A DNA stretch of 11,462 nt from Syntrophorhabdaceae bacterium PtaU1.Bin034 (GTDB lineage: Bacteria > Desulfobacterota_G > Syntrophorhabdia > Syntrophorhabdales > WCHB1-27): the NCBI GenBank assembly GCA_002067405.1, contig MVRP01000131.1:1-11462 (forward strand). Reading direction: 5' to 3'. A program made the translations under genes and the position numbers. Position 1 is the first letter of the stretch. Every line of letters begins with the position of its first letter. Positions 7,445 through 11,462 of this stretch are shown here, in pieces. Under the pieces are notes generated by a model. It was given only the letters and a program-made list of their open reading frames with translations. It was not told where the DNA came from and made no database searches.

Positions 7445-8872
7445 GTGCAAAAGCCCTACAGGATACGACTACATATTTTATCCCCTGTCCATATCGGATG
7501 CGACGATGCTTATGAACCCACCGGGTTTGTCATTAATACAGGCAAGAAACAGTTGATTCAGTTCGACCCGTGGGACTTCCTGACCAGTCTTAGTTCCGAA
7601 AATAGAGATATATTTACAAGGATTTGTTCTGGAGATCAACTTTTCCCGATCTTAAAATTTATCAAACAACGGTTCAAGCCAGATATTAAGGGCCGTGAAA
7701 TAGATATCTCCCATGGACTTGCCACGCACTATGAGAAGGCCATGGCAGGAAACACGCAGGTGTCCAACAGGGAAGTCATCAATCAATTCACCATCAACAG
7801 AACGGTTTACAACGAAGTCTCTCAGCTTCCCTATATTTCCGGCTCATCACTCAAGGGAGCCATGCGAACAGCTTATCTGAACATGCGTGCAAGGATGAAT
7901 AAACCGGATGTAGAAAAATCCCCCAAAAAGGCCAAGCTCCTTGAAGATAGACTGGCACAGGGGAGTTTTGATACTGATCCTTTCAGGATGGTGAAGATCT
8001 CCGATCTTGCACCTGTAGCCGACTCGATAAAGACAAAGGTCATGTATGCAGTGAATGCGAGAAAAGACGGCTCTGGAGCAAGAGGACCTTTTCAGATTCT
8101 CGAAACGATCACGCAAGGGACATTTGACGGCATCCTCAACATAACCATACCCGAAAAGGTTTCCGGGATCAAAACCCCTATTACACTCGACACTTTATTG
8201 AGGGCCGTAAAAGATTTTTATCTGAAAGAACTGGAGCGGGAAAGAATAATCCTAAAGGATTCCGGCTTCCAAGGAATCAATGTCTATCCACCTACTCGTA
8301 ATAGTCTTTTTCCATTGCGTCTCGGGCGCCATTCAGGCGCAGAAGCTGTTACGGTAGAAGGTTATAGATGCATAAAAATAATGCAGGGAAAAGGCAAACC
8401 ATCCCGGTATATGGATCAACCAACCACAGTTTGGCTTGCTTCCGAGACAGCATGGCTTCAAAAATCCAATAGTCTCTCACCCTTTGGGTGGGCAGCCATA
8501 CAAGTCGAACCGTTAGATGCATCTCAATCATTCTGGCCTCATATCAAATTACAGGAAAAGGTCGTTCCTTCATCTCTTGTGTCATCAAATAAAATCGATC
8601 TTCCTCCGGCTCCGATCAAGCCCCCTGACCTCATGCCCTGGCCAGGAGCAACCGTCAGATGGAACCCGGGAAACAAGAAGCTCCTCGCAAGCTGGCAAGA
8701 TAACAAGGCCGAGGTAACAATTGGTGACGATCGATCCGTGGTTGCCGAAGGGCTCCACAAAAAATTGTTCATAAAGAAAGAGCCGGTGAAGGCGAACGTC
8801 ACCGTCCAACCCGTCGGCAACGGCTTCGCCATCGTCATGGTAGATTTCCCGCAGCCATATGGAGAAAAGTAA
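7445..8872 (+). CDS. csm5: Csm5, RAMP subunit towards the crRNA 3' end
   Basis: Starting at GTG 7445 gives a 475-residue protein beginning VQKPYRIRLHILSPVHIGCD, the typical Csm5 N-terminus. GGAGG at 7434-7438, 6 nt upstream, supports this start over the in-frame ATG at 7313, which would overlap csm4 by 131 bp. YISGSSLKGAMRTAY (about 130-144) is the RAMP motif. Csm5 caps the crRNA 3' side of the complex and is known to recruit nucleases for crRNA trimming. Residues about 397-475 form a separate tail, rich in alternating hydrophobic and charged residues (PGATVRW, KAEVTIG, ANVTVQPVGNGFAIVMV), that reads as a small beta-barrel or SH3/OB-like domain. I cannot tell how common this tail is. It is the last gene of the csm operon. 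Confidence 0.93.
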   Translation: MQKPYRIRLHILSPVHIGCDDAYEPTGFVINTGKKQLIQFDPWDFLTSLSSENRDIFTRICSGDQLFPILKFIKQRFKPDIKGREIDISHGLATHYEKAMAGNTQVSNREVINQFTINRTVYNEVSQLPYISGSSLKGAMRTAYLNMRARMNKPDVEKSPKKAKLLEDRLAQGSFDTDPFRMVKISDLAPVADSIKTKVMYAVNARKDGSGARGPFQILETITQGTFDGILNITIPEKVSGIKTPITLDTLLRAVKDFYLKELERERIILKDSGFQGINVYPPTRNSLFPLRLGRHSGAEAVTVEGYRCIKIMQGKGKPSRYMDQPTTVWLASETAWLQKSNSLSPFGWAAIQVEPLDASQSFWPHIKLQEKVVPSSLVSSNKIDLPPAPIKPPDLMPWPGATVRWNPGNKKLLASWQDNKAEVTIGDDRSVVAEGLHKKLFIKKEPVKANVTVQPVGNGFAIVMVDFPQPYGEK

Positions 8873-8897
8873 GTGGGGTCATCATTACCCCTTACCA

Positions 8898-8926
8898 TTG
8901 TCCCTCTCGTTACTTTGGTATATACT
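8898..8926 (+). promoter_or_regulatory. Probable promoter of vapBC
   Basis: TTGTCC (8898-8903) as -35 and TATACT (8921-8926) as -10 are separated by 17 bp, giving a start near 8933. The -10 lies inside the palindrome at 8916-8940, as expected for toxin-antitoxin autorepression. This suggests that vapBC is transcribed separately from csm5. Confidence 0.5.
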
Positions 8927-8940
8927 TATGATATATACCA
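8916..8940. promoter_or_regulatory. VapB(C) operator palindrome
   Basis: A perfect 9-bp inverted repeat, TGGTATATA (8916-8924) and TATATACCA (8932-8940), is separated by 7 nt, directly before the vapB ribosome binding site and across the -10. VapBC complexes repress their own operons through such dyads. The repeat is seen; repressor binding is inferred from the family. Confidence 0.75.
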
Positions 8941-8955
8941 TTCAGGAGGTTTGAG

Positions 8956-9186
8956 ATGGCACAAACCGCGAAGATATTCAAGAACGGACGGAGCCAAGCG
9001 ATACGCCTGCCGGCGGAGTTTCGTTTTCCGGGCACCGAGGTCTTTATAGAAAAAGAGGGAGACAAGGTGATTCTGTGGCCGAAGCCTGTGGGATGGGATG
9101 ACTTCTTTGCGAGACCATCGCAGGTCCCTGCTGATTTCCTGGAAGAGAGGCAGGATCTGCCGCCGGAAGAGAAGGACCTCTTCTAA
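8956..9186 (+). CDS. vapB: VapB antitoxin (AbrB/SpoVT fold)
   Basis: The 76-residue protein opens with TAKIFKNGRSQAIRLPAEFRF, the swapped-hairpin AbrB/MazE-type DNA-binding domain (about 4-45, through EKEGDKVILWPKP). It ends in a flexible tail with DFLEERQDLPPEEKDLF, the segment VapB antitoxins use to plug the VapC active site. AGGAGG (8944-8949) is 6 nt before the ATG. Its TAA overlaps the vapC ATG by one base (TAATG), so translation is probably coupled. Expected roles are to neutralise VapC and, with it, repress the promoter through the palindrome at 8916-8940. Confidence 0.93.
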   Translation: MAQTAKIFKNGRSQAIRLPAEFRFPGTEVFIEKEGDKVILWPKPVGWDDFFARPSQVPADFLEERQDLPPEEKDLF

Positions 9187-9584
9187 TGATCTACATGCTC
9201 GATACCAACATATGCAGCTACATACTCAAAAACCACCCTTCCACGGTCAAAGCCCGCTTTGACGAGGTCGGCGCCGACGCCCTGGCTATTTCTACGGTTG
9301 TGCTGGCAGAGCTCTACTATGGCGCTGCGCGACATCAGAAGTCAGCTGTCATAAGAAGGGAAATTGACGACTTCGCGTCGAGACTGGCGGTGATCCCCTG
9401 GGATGAGCAGGCTGCGGACCATTACGGCATAATCCGCGCTGCTCTGGAGAAACAGGGAACACCAGTTGGAGCAATGGATATGATGATCGCAGCCCATGCC
9501 AGAAGTCTCATGGCGACTCTTGTCAGCAACAATGTCAGGCACTTCGAATTCGTCCCGGAGTTGCTCCTTGTCAATTGGGTATAG
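9186..9584 (+). CDS. vapC: VapC toxin, PIN-domain ribonuclease
   Basis: This 132-residue PIN protein has the standard VapC length and acidic site: D6 (MLDTN), E42 (VLAELYYG), D98 (GAMDMMIAAHA), plus N115-N116 in LVSNNVRHFEFV near the C-terminus. VapC toxins cut specific RNAs, often initiator tRNA or rRNA, in a Mg2+-dependent way when VapB is lost; the target here is unknown. All catalytic residues are present, so it looks active. It sits between csm5 and the CARF nuclease gene, and could act as an addiction module holding the locus. The product ends ELLLVNW, as is usual for the family. Confidence 0.95.
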   Translation: MIYMLDTNICSYILKNHPSTVKARFDEVGADALAISTVVLAELYYGAARHQKSAVIRREIDDFASRLAVIPWDEQAADHYGIIRAALEKQGTPVGAMDMMIAAHARSLMATLVSNNVRHFEFVPELLLVNWV

Positions 9585-9713
9585 TGGGGAAACAAGGTAT
9601 TTAATAAGTGCACCTGGCTTGAAAGCGTTGCCGAAATAAATCACTGACTAATCACCACGAAACCCGTAGCATTGCGGAGGTTTCTGGCGTTGACTTGGTG
9701 CTGGAGAATAATT

Positions 9714-11234
9714 ATGGACAAATTTCCTGATCATCTCATGGTATGCAGTGCCACCGGAAATCAAACGGTGAATTTGATTCCTGCCCTTCAGTTTGACGTA
9801 AAAGAATGTATCGTGGTTTCCACCAAATGGGCCGAAGCCAATGGGTTGACAAGCCGACTGAGTGAAGTTCTTAAAGAAAAGTCGATAATGGCCACGGCTC
9901 TGCCGATCCAAGAGGATATAGAAAAAAATCTGACCGCTCTCGTTGGCATTCTTTGCGATGTAGTCAAGGACAAGCCCCACGTTATCTGGAACCTATCGGG
10001 GGGACAGAAGATCCCAAGCCTTGCGCAATACGAAGCATATAAGCAACGGAGAGGATCAGGACTCCACAATGATTTGATGGTATATGCAGAAGCGAATCCT
10101 CCGGAACTTTGGTACTGGCGGGAGGGCGAACCCGCAAAAAACCTGTTTACTAATATCCCACTCGGCCTTGAGACCATACTCTATCTGTACGGGTCTGAAA
10201 AGGTCGAAGGTGAATGCATTTACCCCAAAGCGGACAGTGAAGTAGCAAGCCGCCTCGACATCGGCAGCAGGGCCTATCGGCATTTTCTCTCAAGTGACTT
10301 GTTCAGGGAGGCATTCTTTCGCTACATGGTTCCCGATGAGGGCCTTGTAAAAAATGAAAAAGAAATTAAGGACCTTGTAAAAAAGGCACTGAGGAATGTT
10401 AAGCCGAAGCTTCAAGAGATCAGGTGTACCAAAGCCGGCTATGAAGATATTGAAAAAAATATCGCCCTCCTTTTTAATAAGATTGGTGCTGTTCGGACCA
10501 TTGAAGATATTAAAGGTCCCCTCGACAGACTCAAGATTATCAAGAGACCTGATCAGTTGTTCGACGACTATTGGAACGGAATTAAGAACCTCACGGCCGA
10601 TGAGGTGTTGAAACGGATGGAAAAGCAGGATACCGCCCTTGTGACGCAGACCTACACACCTCGACAGAAGGCAGACCTAATCAACGCAATCAGGGATATC
10701 GGCGGTGATTTGTCGTTGGAGGATGGCGACCACCTTTGGCGATCAAAGGTGATACGCTTTTCCGCCTTTGCTACGAACGGGATCCTTTTCGAATGGATGG
10801 TCGCATCCAGAATAATCACGCTGCTCGAAGACAATGAAAGTCTGAGAGAAAAGGTATCGGAAGTATGGATCAATGTAAAGACAAAAAAGCTTGACGATCC
10901 CAAGGCAAAAAACGATGCCGAATTGGATCTTGTCATCGTTACACGATTTGGAACACTTGTAATTCTTGAAATGAAGACTCATCACATATCCGGGGATACG
11001 ACGAAGAGCAAGGAAGCGACAGCCATGAAGAAAAGCGGAACCTACGGCAAGGCCTTGATTGTCGGTCCCTTACTTGCCATAGAAAAGGAAGGCAATCAGA
11101 AGAGGTCGTACCCGTCCTACATCGATTCAAAAACAGCGGAGCAGAAATCAACAGCAGAGCAGCATGGCCTCGATTATGTGTATCTGGATGGAATGGAGAA
11201 AATGCTGTTCAGGGAACTCAAGGTAAAGCGATAA
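9714..11234 (+). CDS. CARF plus PD-(D/E)XK nuclease, Card1/Can2-like cOA effector
   Basis: The ATG at 9714 gives 506 residues; GGAG at 9703-9706, 7 nt upstream, supports it over the TTG at 9672. Residues about 8-150 are a CARF domain: MVCSATGNQTVNLIPALQF forms the first strand and ligand loop, and LSGGQK (94-99) is the second CARF motif. Residues about 345-506 are a PD-(D/E)XK nuclease with E360 (ILFEW), D405 (AELDLV) and E419-x-K421 (ILEMKTH) as the catalytic set. This is the plan of Card1/Can2 (DUF1887-like), which nick DNA and/or cut RNA when cOA binds. Those proteins are usually about 370-400 residues; the extra length here is a mostly helical, lysine-rich middle region (about 165-340) that I do not recognise. 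No HEPN motif is apparent. It probably acts downstream of Csm1-made cOA, with the Csx3-like gene 13 nt behind it. The nuclease call is firm; membership of a named subfamily is inferred. Confidence 0.82.
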   Translation: MDKFPDHLMVCSATGNQTVNLIPALQFDVKECIVVSTKWAEANGLTSRLSEVLKEKSIMATALPIQEDIEKNLTALVGILCDVVKDKPHVIWNLSGGQKIPSLAQYEAYKQRRGSGLHNDLMVYAEANPPELWYWREGEPAKNLFTNIPLGLETILYLYGSEKVEGECIYPKADSEVASRLDIGSRAYRHFLSSDLFREAFFRYMVPDEGLVKNEKEIKDLVKKALRNVKPKLQEIRCTKAGYEDIEKNIALLFNKIGAVRTIEDIKGPLDRLKIIKRPDQLFDDYWNGIKNLTADEVLKRMEKQDTALVTQTYTPRQKADLINAIRDIGGDLSLEDGDHLWRSKVIRFSAFATNGILFEWMVASRIITLLEDNESLREKVSEVWINVKTKKLDDPKAKNDAELDLVIVTRFGTLVILEMKTHHISGDTTKSKEATAMKKSGTYGKALIVGPLLAIEKEGNQKRSYPSYIDSKTAEQKSTAEQHGLDYVYLDGMEKMLFRELKVKR

Positions 11235-11247
11235 GAGCACAAAACCA

Positions 11248-11462
11248 GTGAAAGAAATTGATATAGAACAGATTTACCGTGTAGATGGACCAACCGCCAA
11301 GCTCTCCCACCTTCCCGACTATATCACCAAAGCCCTCGCCCTTGCCGGTGAAGGGAATGACGTAGTCCTCACCGGCAAGGGACCCGTATGGTTGTATCTG
11401 AAGGTCGCCCATGCCCTCCACGGTAAAGCCCGGAAGCTCGTCTACCGTTCACCCGTCACAGG
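11248..11462 (+). CDS. Csx3/Crn3-like ring nuclease, partial (cut by window end)
   Basis: From a GTG at 11248, 13 nt after the nuclease stop, 71 codons remain open to the window edge. The part GKGPVWLYLKVAHALHG matches the signature of the Csx3 family (G-x-GPIWLY followed by H-x-x-H). Csx3/Crn3 is a small protein of about 100 residues that forms tetramers and degrades cA4 in a Mn2+-dependent way, switching off type III effectors. The segment after the H-x-x-H reads KLVYRSPVTG where I would expect a V-Y/F-D-P-R-like segment, so the acidic residue often seen there may be missing or shifted. The ribosome binding site is weak, which suits translation coupled to the upstream gene. The family call rests on one motif. 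Confidence 0.58.
   Translation, partial: MKEIDIEQIYRVDGPTAKLSHLPDYITKALALAGEGNDVVLTGKGPVWLYLKVAHALHGKARKLVYRSPVT

Noticed and set aside
8875..8891. GGGGT-CATCATT-ACCCC hairpin after csm5 as a terminator
   Set aside because: The stem is only 5 bp and no T-run follows; at most a weak pause site.
9672..9713. TTG start 14 codons upstream for the CARF nuclease
   Set aside because: No ribosome binding site precedes it, and the ATG at 9714 has GGAG at 7 nt and starts right at the CARF domain.
9690..9716. TTGACT before the CARF nuclease as a -35 element
   Set aside because: No acceptable -10 lies 16-18 bp downstream, and that distance falls at the start codon.
1..11462. CRISPR array, tRNA, rRNA or insertion sequence
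   Set aside because: No regularly spaced repeats, no tRNA-like cloverleaf or rRNA stretch, and no transposase or terminal repeats were noticed on either strand.

Overview
The window carries a near-complete type III-A (Csm) CRISPR-Cas effector operon with cyclic-oligoadenylate (cOA) signalling genes on both sides. Every clear gene is on the + strand. Base composition looks close to 50% GC. The CbbR/CysL-like LysR regulator and the general protein style would suit a Deltaproteobacteria (Desulfobacterota) bacterium, possibly a Syntrophorhabdus-like anaerobe; that is an impression, not a placement.

Layout. Positions 1-229 hold the regulatory region of a LysR-type regulator (230-1183). It contains a recognisable promoter and three palindromes sharing a GTTT centre, two of them identical 20-bp copies. 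A divergent gene may leave the window at the left edge. After an AT-rich hairpin comes an NE0113-family CARF protein (1342-2502), predicted to bind or cleave cOA. Then follow csm1/cas10 (2598-5225), csm2 (5235-5660), csm3 (5657-6397), csm4 (6421-7443) and csm5 (7445-8872, GTG start), tightly packed with good ribosome binding sites. A vapBC toxin-antitoxin pair (8956-9584) with its own promoter and operator palindrome follows. Next is a CARF protein with a C-terminal PD-(D/E)XK nuclease (9714-11234, Card1/Can2-like but longer). The last gene, starting at 11248 and cut by the window end, resembles Csx3/Crn3, a cOA-degrading ring nuclease.

How it works together (family knowledge plus inference). 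Csm1-Csm5 would form the crRNA-guided complex. Csm3 keeps the catalytic Asp for target RNA cleavage. Csm1 keeps both its HD nuclease residues and the GGDD cyclase motif, so target recognition should produce cOA. The CARF nuclease would be the cOA-activated effector, and the NE0113 protein and the Csx3-like protein would be the sensors or off-switches. No cas6, cas1, cas2 or CRISPR array lies in the window, so crRNA and its processing must come from elsewhere.

Most worth a second look: the pairing of one nuclease effector with two different putative ring nucleases; the large uncharacterised middle region of the CARF nuclease; the cysteine cluster and winged-helix-like tail of the NE0113 protein; the extra C-terminal domain of Csm5; and the three-palindrome control region of the LysR gene.
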